Assembly (NCBI RefSeq): GCF_030317205.1 | Contig: NZ_JASZYB010000001.1 | Coordinates: forward strand, 1,860,001-1,924,000 | Direction of reading: 5' to 3' | DNA length: 64,000 nucleotides | Source: Variovorax sp. J2L1-78 | Lineage (GTDB): Bacteria > Pseudomonadota > Gammaproteobacteria > Burkholderiales > Burkholderiaceae_C | Shown here: piece by piece, positions 16,553-24,559 of the stretch | Numbering within the stretch: the stretch's first letter is position 1 | Layout: every line of letters starts with the position of its first letter | Position numbers and translations under genes: made by a program | The notes under the pieces: model-generated | Database searches by the model: none | What the model saw: only the letters and a program-made list of their open reading frames with translations | What the model was told of the DNA's origin: nothing

Positions 16553-18490
16553 ATGGCCGCCGTTCATCCATTGAACACGGAAACCGCCCCGGACAGCGCG
16601 CACCCGCCGCCCTGGCATTGGCGCGTCCTGCATTGCCTGGCGCACCTGTCGCTGGCGCAGCAGCTGATCCTGCTGGCGGTGCTGCCGGCCACCGTCGCGA
16701 CGCTGGCCGCGATCGCCGTGCTCACGCGCCAGCACCTGGACAACGTGACCGAACTGATGCGCGCCAATGCCCAGACGGTGGCGCTGCAGGTGGCCACCGT
16801 GGCCCAGGGGCCCCTGGTGCACATGGACCGCCGGGCGCTGCTGCGCATCGCCCAGTCGGGCACTTACCAGCCCCACGTGCAGCAGGTGCAGATCTGGTCC
16901 GACGACGGCGAGATCGTCGCCAATTCCGAGACCACCGACCGCGCCCGCGCCGAGGGGCTGCAGGTGGTGGTGCCGGTCCCGGCCGAGGACGGCCGCCGTG
17001 CCGGGCAGGTGATGGTCGAGATCAGCCTGGACGCGGTGGAGCGTGCCCGGCGTTCGGTCGGCATCAACGTGATCCTGGTGCTGGCGGCGGCGCTGTTCGG
17101 TGTGGGCCTGTCCGGCTGGTGGGCCGCCAGGCGCATCAGCGCGCCCATCGGCGCGCTGGGCGAAGCGGTCGACCGCCTGGGCGCGGGCGAGGAAGCGAGC
17201 GTGGCGGTCGAGGGCACGGCCGAGGTACGGCGCCTGCAGAGCGGCTTCAACCAGGCGGCCGGCGCGCTGGCCGAGAGCCGGCGCCTGCTGGAAAGCCGCA
17301 TTGCGGATGCCATCGCCGAGCTCGCGCACAAGAACCAGCAACTCGAGGTGGCGAGCCAGGCCAAGACGCGCCTCCTGGCTGCGGCCAGCCACGACCTGCG
17401 CCAGCCGCTGCACGCGCTCACGCTGTTTTCCGACGGCCTGGCCAACGGCGAAACCGATCCGGTGCGGCTGCAGCGCATCGGCCACATCCGCGAATGCGTG
17501 GAATCGCTCGACCGGCTCTTCTCCGAACTGCTCGATCTGTCGCAGCTCGACGCCGGCGTGCTGCAGCCGCAGTGGTCGGACTTTCCGCTCGACCGGCTGT
17601 TCGACGAGATCAGCCGCAACTTCCGCGCGGTGGCCGAGGCGCAGAACCTGCGGCTGGTGGTGCGCAAGACCGACGTGTGGGTGCGCTGCGACTACGTGAT
17701 GCTCTCGCGCATCCTCAACAACCTGGTGTCGAATTCGCTGCGCCACACCCACGAAGGCGGCGTGCTGATCGGCGCGCGCCTGCGCGGCAACGGCGTGCGC
17801 ATCGACGTGGCCGACACCGGCGTGGGCATCGCGGCGCAGCACCAGTCGCGGGTGTTCGAGGAGTTCTTCCAGATCGATGCGCACAACCGGTCTGGCGAGC
17901 GCGGCGGCCGCGGCATGGGCCTGGGCCTGGCCACGGTGCAGCGGCTCGCGGGCTTGCTCAACACCTGCGTCGAGCTCAGTTCGCGGCCGGGTCGCGGCAC
18001 CTGCGTACGCGTGCTGGTGCGCCGCATCGCACCGGTCCTCACGCCACCGGTGATCGCGACGCCCGGCCTCGTCGACGAGGCCGGGCCGTGCCTGGAGGGC
18101 GTGCGCGTGCTGGTCATCGACGACGAGCGCACCATCCTCGAGGGCCTGCAGGTCGCGCTGTCGAGCTGGGGAGCCGAGGTGATGGCGGCGCAGAGCCGGG
18201 CCGAGGCGCTGGCGCTGGCCGACACCTGGACCCAGCCGCCGGACGTGGTGGTGAGCGACCTGCTGCTGCAAGGTGGCGACAACGGGCTGGACGTGCTGGC
18301 TGCGTTGCAGCGCCATCCGCGCGGCATCGGGGCCACCACCGCGCGCCTGCTGGTGACCGGCGAGACCAAGCCCGACCGCCTGCGCGAAGTGGCGGCCTCG
18401 GGCGTGGCCGTGCTTTACAAGCCGGTCTCGCCCCGGGTGCTGCGCCAGGCGATGCACGCACAGCTGGCCCGGGCGCGGCAGAACCTCTAG
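16553..18490 (+). CDS. Hybrid sensor histidine kinase with C-terminal receiver (1)
   Basis: 645 residues. Membrane segments at about 37-57 and 171-192 flank a roughly 110-residue periplasmic domain, then a HAMP linker (193-245). The HisKA helix has the phosphoacceptor H280 in AAASHDLRQPLHALTLF. The ATPase domain has NNLVSNSLRHT (N box), DVADTGVGIA (G1) and GRGMGLGLATVQRL (G2). A receiver domain follows (VLVIDDERTILEGL, phosphoacceptor D569 in VVVSDLLL). There is no DNA-binding domain. The signal must be passed to a regulator elsewhere or the protein acts as a phosphate sink. The adjacent PhnD-like proteins are likely periplasmic partners. Confidence 0.88.
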   Translation: MAAVHPLNTETAPDSAHPPPWHWRVLHCLAHLSLAQQLILLAVLPATVATLAAIAVLTRQHLDNVTELMRANAQTVALQVATVAQGPLVHMDRRALLRIAQSGTYQPHVQQVQIWSDDGEIVANSETTDRARAEGLQVVVPVPAEDGRRAGQVMVEISLDAVERARRSVGINVILVLAAALFGVGLSGWWAARRISAPIGALGEAVDRLGAGEEASVAVEGTAEVRRLQSGFNQAAGALAESRRLLESRIADAIAELAHKNQQLEVASQAKTRLLAAASHDLRQPLHALTLFSDGLANGETDPVRLQRIGHIRECVESLDRLFSELLDLSQLDAGVLQPQWSDFPLDRLFDEISRNFRAVAEAQNLRLVVRKTDVWVRCDYVMLSRILNNLVSNSLRHTHEGGVLIGARLRGNGVRIDVADTGVGIAAQHQSRVFEEFFQIDAHNRSGERGGRGMGLGLATVQRLAGLLNTCVELSSRPGRGTCVRVLVRRIAPVLTPPVIATPGLVDEAGPCLEGVRVLVIDDERTILEGLQVALSSWGAEVMAAQSRAEALALADTWTQPPDVVVSDLLLQGGDNGLDVLAALQRHPRGIGATTARLLVTGETKPDRLREVAASGVAVLYKPVSPRVLRQAMHAQLARARQNL

Positions 18491-18539
18491 GGGCTGGGCC
18501 CGTGCCGGCCACCCACCACCGGCTATGCCGTTCGCGCTA

Positions 18540-18575
18540 GGCCGATCGGCCGACCGTCTGTGAACAGCATCACAG
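18540..18575. promoter_or_regulatory. Palindrome-rich intergenic control region before second sensory unit
   Basis: Contains the perfect 12-base palindrome GGCCGATCGGCC (18540-18551), then the inverted repeat CTGTG (18558-18562) / CACAG (18571-18575) with flanking CCGT/ACGG complementarity. It lies between the first kinase stop and the chosen start of the next gene. Probably regulatory; no protein can be assigned. Confidence 0.35.
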
Positions 18576-18682
18576 TACGGACCGGTGCCGGGGGCGGACA
18601 TAAGCCCTCTGCCTTATCGCGCCGCAAGAGACGGCTCCGTACATTGGGCAGTCCCTTCTTCGCTGCGCATGCAGTCCCCTTC

Positions 18683-19561
18683 GTGACCCTTCTTCTCCCC
18701 TGCCTTCGCGCGCTGCGCGTGGCCCTGTGGTGCCTGGGGCCAATGTGTGCCGTGCTGTTCGCCCACCACGCGACGGCGGTCGGCCTCACGGTGCTGCTGG
18801 CCGACGACTCGGCGCCGCACGCCGAGTTCGCGCGCCAGATGCGCGCCACGATCGACGATGCACCCGTCACCATCGCCGTCGGCATGGCGGCGGCACGCGC
18901 GGCCATCGCCCGGCCGGGCGTCGAGCCGCTGCTGCTGGCGATGCTGACCCAGCTCGACTACGAAAGCCTGCGCGGCGACCCCGGCCTGCTGCGGGCCGAC
19001 CGCCGCGTCGGCGTGCTGCTGCGCGACCCGGCAATGGCCGACCAGCTGGCGCTGATCGACGCGGTGCTGCCGCAGAAGCGGCGCCTCGGTGTGGTCGCCA
19101 CGGTCGAATCCGCGCCGCTGGTGCGCGAGCTCGAACGCGCCGCCGCAGGCTGGGACCTGAAGGTGCAGTACGCCCCCGACCCGACAGCGCTGGCGGCCGC
19201 GCTGCGCCTGGTGGTGGCCCGCAGCGACGCGCTGATGGTGCTGCCCGACCGCATCGGCGACAGCCAGGCCGCAACGCTCGCCGTGCTGCACGCCGGCGCC
19301 GGCGCCACGCTGCCGGTGTTCGGCGCGAGCGACGGGCTGGTGCGCTCCGGCGGGCTCGCGGCAGCGGTGTCGACGCCGACCCAGTTGGCCACGCAGGCGC
19401 GCGCCATCGTGCAGAAGCTCCAGCGCGGCGCCGGGGGCGTCGTGCTGGTGGAGGCGGCGACGCCGGCGACCGTGCGGGTCAACATCACGGTGGCGCGCGG
19501 GCTGGGCCTGCGCCTGCCCGACGAACGCGAACTGACCGAACGGGTGACGGCACCGCGATGA
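18683..19561 (+). CDS. ABC-transporter substrate-binding-like protein (TrpX/PF04392 type)
   Basis: About 292 residues from GTG 18683. This start is chosen because it opens a signal peptide (VTLLLPCLRALRVALWCLGPMCAVLFAHHATA). An ATG at 18560 would add about 40 polar residues and lies inside a palindrome-rich control region. The body resembles the ABC substrate-binding family found without transporters: RVGVLLRDPAMADQLALIDAVLPQKRRLGVV, DALMVLPDRIGDS, LPVFGASDGLVRSGGLAAA. The stop overlaps the second kinase start (ATGA), strongly implying a binding-protein/sensor-kinase pair. Ligand unknown. Confidence 0.7.
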   Translation: MTLLLPCLRALRVALWCLGPMCAVLFAHHATAVGLTVLLADDSAPHAEFARQMRATIDDAPVTIAVGMAAARAAIARPGVEPLLLAMLTQLDYESLRGDPGLLRADRRVGVLLRDPAMADQLALIDAVLPQKRRLGVVATVESAPLVRELERAAAGWDLKVQYAPDPTALAAALRLVVARSDALMVLPDRIGDSQAATLAVLHAGAGATLPVFGASDGLVRSGGLAAAVSTPTQLATQARAIVQKLQRGAGGVVLVEAATPATVRVNITVARGLGLRLPDERELTERVTAPR

Positions 19562-21552
19562 TGCGCACCAGCAGCCGCCTCCTGCCACCGGTGCGAGTGC
19601 CCTTGCACGCGATGGTCGACAGTCCGTCCGAACGCGCCTCGCTGCCCGACACCGTGCGCCCGCTGCAGGTGCGCGGCAGCCTTCGGCGCGACCTGCTGCG
19701 CCTGGGCATCGGCCCGTGCGCCGTGCTGGCCGTGGCGCTGACGGCGTGGTTCACGCATGGACGCCTGGCAACGCTCGACGCCGCCTTCGACGCGGAAGGC
19801 CAGGCCGTGGCGCAGCAGGTGGCGGCGATGTCCGACCTGAGCCTCTACGCCGGCGACCTGCCCGCCCTGCAAAACGTGGCCAACGCCGCACTGCGCGGCA
19901 GCCAGGTGGCGCGCATCGAGATCAGCAACAGCGCCGGCGTGTATGTCACGGCCGGTCCACCGGCCGCGACCGCCGGCACCGCGCTGCGGGTGTTCACCGC
20001 GCCGGTCACGCTGCGCGAGGCCTCGCGGGCCAGTGCCTTCGCGCCGGCCGGCTCCACCGCCGGCGCCACGCCCATCGGCCTGGTGCAGGCCTTCCGCGAC
20101 TCGACCGCGCATGCACGGGAACGCACCCGATCGCTGATGGCCGGCATCGGCATCGCGCTGATCGCGTTGCTGGCGGCCTGGGCGGCCGTGCGGCACATGG
20201 CCCGCGCCGTGGCCCAGCCGCTGCGCCGCATCTCGCGCACCGTGGCTGCGCTGGAAGCCGGGCACTTCGAGGCGCGTTGCGACGTGGTGGGCGAGCCGAT
20301 CCCTGTGACGTCCGCTGCGGGCCAGCACGAACTCGCTGCGCTGGCCGGCGACATCAACCGGCTGGCCGAGCGGCTGCAGCACAACCAGCAGGTCAGCGAA
20401 GAACGCGTGCGCGAAGCCACGGCCGTCGCGCTGCAGCGCATGGCCGAAGCCGAGCAGGCCGCCCTGTCGCGCGCCCGCTTCCTTGCCGCCGCCAGCCACG
20501 ACCTGCGCCAGCCGCTGCATGCGATGGGCCTCTTCATCGACGGCCTGCTCCCGAGCGCGAGCGAGGCGCAGCGCCCCGCCGTGCTGCGGCTGCAGGAAGG
20601 CACCGCCTTCATGGGTGTGCTGCTCGACGACCTGCTGGAGATCTCGCGCCTCGATGCGCAGGTGCTCACGCCGGCCATCTCCGCACTGTCGCTCGCAGCG
20701 CTGTTCGACCCGGTCGCCGCGCAGCACGCCGCCGCAGCGACCGAAGCACAGGTGCGGCTGATCTGGGACGACCGCGGCCTGGCCGTGCGCAGCGACGCGG
20801 CACTGCTGCAGCGCATCGTCAGCAACCTCGTGAGCAATGCGATCCGCCATGCACCGCCCGGCGGCACCGTGCTGGTGACGGCGCGCCGACGGGCCGGCGG
20901 CGTGCGCATCGAGGTGCGCGACAACGGCGTGGGTATCGCGCCCATCCACCAGGCGCGGATCTTCGAAGAGTTCTACCAGGTGGCCAACACCGAACGCGAC
21001 CGCCGCCAGGGCTTCGGCCTCGGCCTGGCGATCTGCGCGCGCATCGCGGCCCTGCTGGGCACGCGCATCACGCTGCGCTCGGGGCTGCAGGCCGGCAGCA
21101 CCTTCGCGCTGCTCTTGCCCGAAGTCCCGCTCGCCCATGTCGCGCCGCCCGCGCCCGAACCGGCGGCGCCGGCCCCCATGGCGGGCCTGCGCTGCCTGGT
21201 GGTCGACGACGACCCGGCCATCCTCGACGGCAGCCGCGCGCTGCTCACGCAGTGGGGCTGCCATGTCGACACGGCCGACTCGGTGGCCGCCGCCATCGCC
21301 TGCCTCGACATGCCCGGCGTGGCCTACGACGCCGTGCTGTGCGACCTGCAGCTCGCCGACGAGGACGACGGCATGGCCGTCATCGACGCCGCGCGCCAGC
21401 TGCAGCCGGACGCGCTCTCGGTGCTGGTCTCGGGCGCCACCGGCCCCGAGGTGCTGCGCCGCATCCGCCACGGCGGCGTGACGCTGCTGACCAAGCCGGT
21501 CGCACCGGCCAAGTTGCGGGCGTTGCTGTCGACAAGGCGGCGGGTGGGGTAA
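19558..21552 (+). CDS. Hybrid sensor histidine kinase with C-terminal receiver (2)
   Basis: 664 residues. It has a membrane segment near 60-80, a periplasmic region, a second membrane segment near 195-217 and a HAMP linker. HisKA has phosphoacceptor H314 in AAASHDLRQPLHAMGLF. The ATPase domain carries NLVSNAIRHAP, EVRDNGVGIA and FGLGLAICARIA. The receiver (CLVVDDDPAILDGS) has phosphoacceptor D596 in AVLCDLQLADEDDG. It is coupled by ATGA overlap to the binding-protein-like gene before it. Domain order matches kinase 1, so the two units look like a duplicated sensing module. No output domain or partner regulator is encoded nearby. Confidence 0.88.
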   Translation: MMRTSSRLLPPVRVPLHAMVDSPSERASLPDTVRPLQVRGSLRRDLLRLGIGPCAVLAVALTAWFTHGRLATLDAAFDAEGQAVAQQVAAMSDLSLYAGDLPALQNVANAALRGSQVARIEISNSAGVYVTAGPPAATAGTALRVFTAPVTLREASRASAFAPAGSTAGATPIGLVQAFRDSTAHARERTRSLMAGIGIALIALLAAWAAVRHMARAVAQPLRRISRTVAALEAGHFEARCDVVGEPIPVTSAAGQHELAALAGDINRLAERLQHNQQVSEERVREATAVALQRMAEAEQAALSRARFLAAASHDLRQPLHAMGLFIDGLLPSASEAQRPAVLRLQEGTAFMGVLLDDLLEISRLDAQVLTPAISALSLAALFDPVAAQHAAAATEAQVRLIWDDRGLAVRSDAALLQRIVSNLVSNAIRHAPPGGTVLVTARRRAGGVRIEVRDNGVGIAPIHQARIFEEFYQVANTERDRRQGFGLGLAICARIAALLGTRITLRSGLQAGSTFALLLPEVPLAHVAPPAPEPAAPAPMAGLRCLVVDDDPAILDGSRALLTQWGCHVDTADSVAAAIACLDMPGVAYDAVLCDLQLADEDDGMAVIDAARQLQPDALSVLVSGATGPEVLRRIRHGGVTLLTKPVAPAKLRALLSTRRRVG

Positions 21553-21607
21553 GCACCGTGAGGGCAGGGGCGGCGGCGCGCGCTCGCGCGAGGCACACTC
21601 TGCCGCC

Positions 21608-22186
21608 ATGTCTTTCGATTCCGACGACTTCCTGGCCATGGCCCGGCGCAACCCCGTCAACGTCGCGTTGCTGGCGCGGCTGCGCGCGCTCGCCCTCCCC
21701 CAGTGCCACCTGACGGCCGGCTGCCTGTTCCAGGCCGTGTGGAACCTGCGCACGGGCCGTGCGGCGGACGCCGGCGTCAAGGACTACGACGTCTTCTACT
21801 TCGACGACAGCGACCTGTCGTGGGAGGCGGAAGACGCCGCGATCCGGCGCGTGCAGGCAGCGACCGCCGACCTGGGCGTGACGGTCGAGGTCAGGAACCA
21901 GGCGCGGGTGCACCGATGGTATGCGGCGCGTTTCGGTGCGGCCTACCCGGCACTGCGCTCGGCGCGCGACGGGATCGACCGCTACCTCGTGGCCTGCACC
22001 TGCGTCGGCATCGACGTCGCCGATGGGGCGCTGTACGTGCCCGACAGCCTGCAGGACCTGGCCGACGGCATTCTGCGGATCAACCCGCGTCATGCGCTGC
22101 CCGACCTGTTCCGCGCCAAGGCCGCGAGCTACCAGGCGCGTTGGCCGTGGCTCCAGGTCATCGCGCCCGATGCGGCACCAGCTTGA
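21608..22186 (+). CDS. Nucleotidyltransferase-like protein (DUF925 family)
   Basis: 192 residues with the pattern of the DUF925 nucleotidyltransferase-like family: HLTAGCLFQAVWNLRTG, then KDYDVFYFDDSDLSWEAED where the acidic DYD(V)F pair corresponds to the metal-binding carboxylates, and VEVRNQARVHRWY. The members are cytoplasmic proteins of unknown substrate. It is a single gene; the GST gene starts 84 bases later. Confidence 0.75.
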   Translation: MSFDSDDFLAMARRNPVNVALLARLRALALPQCHLTAGCLFQAVWNLRTGRAADAGVKDYDVFYFDDSDLSWEAEDAAIRRVQAATADLGVTVEVRNQARVHRWYAARFGAAYPALRSARDGIDRYLVACTCVGIDVADGALYVPDSLQDLADGILRINPRHALPDLFRAKAASYQARWPWLQVIAPDAAPA

Positions 22187-22270
22187 AGGACGGACGGCAG
22201 AATTCACCGTTCCGACCGGCGCCGTTGCATTCGACGCTCGACGCCACACCCCGTTTTCCCAAGGACATCC

Positions 22271-22975
22271 ATGACCGATCTCTCCGCCTTCCCCATCACC
22301 CGGAAGTGGCCTGCGCAAGACCCCGACCGTCTCCAGCTCTACTCGCTGCCCACGCCCAACGGCGTGAAGGTGTCGATCCTGCTGGAAGAACTGGGCCTGC
22401 CCTACGAACCGCACCTGGTGAGCTTCGAGACGCAGGACCAGATGTCGCCGGCCTTCCTGTCGCTCAACCCGAACAACAAGATCCCGGCCATCCTCGATCC
22501 GCACGGGCCGGGCGGCCAGCCGCTGGCGCTGTTCGAATCGGGTGCCATCCTGGTGTACCTGGCTGAGAAGACGGGCCGCTTCATCCCGCAGGACGCAGCC
22601 GGCCGCTACGAATGCCTGCAGTGGGTGATGTTCCAGATGGGCGGCATCGGTCCGATGTTCGGCCAGCTCGGCTTCTTCCACAAGTTCGCCGGCAAGGACT
22701 ACGAGGACAAGCGTCCGCGCGACCGCTACGTGGCCGAGTCCAAGCGCCTGCTCGGCGTGCTCGACAAGCACCTGGCCGGACGCGACTGGATGATGGGCGC
22801 GGACTATTCGATCGCCGACATCGCGATCTTCCCGTGGGTGCGCAACCTGGTGGGCTTCTACGACGCGCGTGAGCTGGTGGGATTCGATGACTTCCCCCAT
22901 GTCGCACGCGTGCTCGCCGCCTTTGTCGCGCGCCCGGCGGTGGCGCGCGGGCTGCTGATTCCCAAGCGCGGCTAG
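22271..22975 (+). CDS. Glutathione S-transferase, YfcG/YghU-like
   Basis: 234 residues. The thioredoxin-like N-terminal domain has LYSLPTPNGVKVSILLEELGLPYE, NPNNKIPAIL and LFESGAILVYLAEKTGRF (glutathione-binding Glu-Ser). The helical C-terminal domain has the GADYSIADIAIFPWV N-capping motif. This pattern fits the Nu-class disulfide-bond oxidoreductases YfcG/YghU rather than conjugating transferases. Cytoplasmic; stand-alone gene. Confidence 0.88.
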   Translation: MTDLSAFPITRKWPAQDPDRLQLYSLPTPNGVKVSILLEELGLPYEPHLVSFETQDQMSPAFLSLNPNNKIPAILDPHGPGGQPLALFESGAILVYLAEKTGRFIPQDAAGRYECLQWVMFQMGGIGPMFGQLGFFHKFAGKDYEDKRPRDRYVAESKRLLGVLDKHLAGRDWMMGADYSIADIAIFPWVRNLVGFYDARELVGFDDFPHVARVLAAFVARPAVARGLLIPKRG

Positions 22976-23077
22976 GGCCTGTTCTGTGCGCCTTGGCCTA
23001 CACGGCAAAGCGCGAACCGCTAGCAATTTAGTTCGCATGCGGCGGGCACGCTTGCCGCTTCTGATTGCTTTCGTTGT

Positions 23078-24172
23078 ATGTCCATGCGCCCATCCCGTTG
23101 TTTTCCCCCCGCGTCGATCGCGCGGCCGCTCCCCCTGTATGCCGTGCTGATCGGCACGCTGCTCGGCCTGGGCGGTTGCGGTGGAGGCGGCGGTGGTGGC
23201 GGGGGAGACAGCCCAGCCGCTGCTTCGCCCGTGGCGCCCACGGTCGAAGCCACCGTCCAGTCGTCGGTCGACGAACTTCCCTCATCCAGCTATCCCGCAG
23301 GCTCGGGCGAGCTTGCCGCGTGGACCTATGTCCAGGCGGCACGCACGCAATGCGGCTTCGGTGCGCTCGAACAGAACACCCGGCTCGACGCAGCCTCGCG
23401 TGCCCACGGCAACTACCTGCTGGCCGAAGGCAGCGACGGCAGGTATGCCACCGGCCACGACGAAGCCAACGTCAACAACCCGTTCTATACCGGCGCGCTG
23501 GCGACCGACCGCGCCCAGTTCGCGGGCTATGGCCCCTCCGTCGTCGAGCTCCTGACCGCATCGACCGAGACCTACGTCTCGGCCAACCCCATGCCCCAGC
23601 CGACGGCAGCAGAGCGCGGCGAGCGCGACATGCGTTCGCTGCTCAACTCGGTCGCGCACCTGCGCGGCGCGATGGTGGCCGCGCGCGTCGGCGGGCTGGC
23701 AGCGGTCACGAAGGAAGAACGGAAGATCGGGTCGGACGGCCTGACGACGCTCGTGGTCAACCAGCGTCTGGGTGTGCTCCTGGGCCGCCAGGAAACGCTT
23801 CCGCTGCTCGGTGCCGGCAAGGTGGCGAGCTACCCCTGCGAGGGCAGCGTCGACATCGACTACGCCTTTGCGCCGGCGACCGAGGAACCCAACCCCTTCC
23901 CGCGGATCACCGACCCCACCGTGCAGATGGGGCCGCCGATCTACCTGCGCGCCGACGAGGGCGCCGAGCTCCACGTCACGAGCTACACGCTCAAGGACAG
24001 TGCGGGCACCGTCGTGCCCGTTCGGACCAATGCGGTGCCGCAGAGCGGCCATGAGTTCTTCATGGTCCCGCGGGGCCAACTGACGCCCGACGCGCGCTAC
24101 AGCGTCGACCTTCAGGGCACGGCGAACGGCGCGAACTTTCACCAGCGCTTCGACTTCCGAACGCGCTCCTGA
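23078..24172 (+). CDS. CAP/SCP-domain lipoprotein
   Basis: 364 residues. A lipoprotein signal ends at the lipobox LGGC (Cys34), followed by nine glycines, a flexible tether. The CAP domain (about 75-250) has AARTQCGFGALEQNTRLDAASRAHGNYLLAEG, GHDEANVNNPFYTG and SVAHLRGAMVAARVG. A C-terminal beta-rich, Ig-like region (about 280-364) follows. CAP proteins are extracytoplasmic and their bacterial roles are mostly unknown. The start is ATG 23078 (MSMRPS); 23084 is an alternative. Confidence 0.8.
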   Translation: MSMRPSRCFPPASIARPLPLYAVLIGTLLGLGGCGGGGGGGGGDSPAAASPVAPTVEATVQSSVDELPSSSYPAGSGELAAWTYVQAARTQCGFGALEQNTRLDAASRAHGNYLLAEGSDGRYATGHDEANVNNPFYTGALATDRAQFAGYGPSVVELLTASTETYVSANPMPQPTAAERGERDMRSLLNSVAHLRGAMVAARVGGLAAVTKEERKIGSDGLTTLVVNQRLGVLLGRQETLPLLGAGKVASYPCEGSVDIDYAFAPATEEPNPFPRITDPTVQMGPPIYLRADEGAELHVTSYTLKDSAGTVVPVRTNAVPQSGHEFFMVPRGQLTPDARYSVDLQGTANGANFHQRFDFRTRS

Positions 24173-24259
24173 GGCGCGCGGCCCGTCGCGGCGCCGACTG
24201 ACAACGCGCCTCGGCCTGCGGTGCAAAGATCAGGGATCGTTCACATCCCCGGAGCATCC

Positions 24260-24511
24260 ATGAAGAAGATTCTTTTCGCCACGATCACCTCGCTCGCGTT
24301 GCTGGGCGGCGCCCACGCACAGGTCGGCAAGGCCGCCTCGGAGGCGACCGACGCGGCCAAGCACAAGATCGACGAGAAACGCGCGGACAACGAAGCGAAA
24401 AAGAGCGGCCCCGTGGGCAAGGCCGTCAACAACGTGAAGTCCGGCTACCACAAGAACCGCGCGCAGAACTCGGGCGAAAAGGCCAAGAAGGCGCTGAAGA
24501 ACGCGGGGTGA
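24260..24511 (+). CDS. Small secreted lysine-rich protein
   Basis: 83 residues. A signal peptide (MKKILFATITSLALLGGAHA) precedes a short, very basic, Ala/Lys-rich helix-prone mature chain (KAASEATDAAKHKIDEKRADNEAKK). ATG 24260 is preferred over GTG 24221 because it begins the signal peptide and is preceded by CGGAG. No family recognised; a periplasmic stress or nucleic-acid-binding role is speculation. It is convergent with the catalase gene. Confidence 0.65.
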   Translation: MKKILFATITSLALLGGAHAQVGKAASEATDAAKHKIDEKRADNEAKKSGPVGKAVNNVKSGYHKNRAQNSGEKAKKALKNAG

Positions 24512-24521
24512 TTTGGCTCTC

Positions 24522-24551
24522 CCCGACGCGCACCGCGCGGTGCGCATCGGG
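24522..24551. terminator. Strong hairpin between convergent genes, possible bidirectional terminator
   Basis: CCCGACGCGCACC / GGTGCGCATCGGG arms pair at 12 of 13 positions around a GCGC loop. It lies between the stop of the small secreted protein gene and the catalase stop. No T-run flanks it, so termination strength is uncertain. Confidence 0.45.
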
Positions 24552-24559
24552 ACGAGGCC

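Noticed and set aside
15386..18601. Very long leftward open frame extending the PhnD-like B gene antisense across kinase 1
   Set aside because: The part beyond 16444 is antisense to a clear histidine kinase and has Arg/Ala/His-rich low-information sequence typical of high-GC shadow frames.
18560..18682. ATG 18560 as start of the ABC-binding-like protein
   Set aside because: It lies within palindromic control DNA and would bury the signal peptide behind about 40 basic residues; GTG 18683 fits better, though it is not proven.
18958..21780. 940-residue leftward open frame antisense to kinase 2
   Set aside because: It shows no domain pattern and opposes a gene with intact kinase and receiver motifs.
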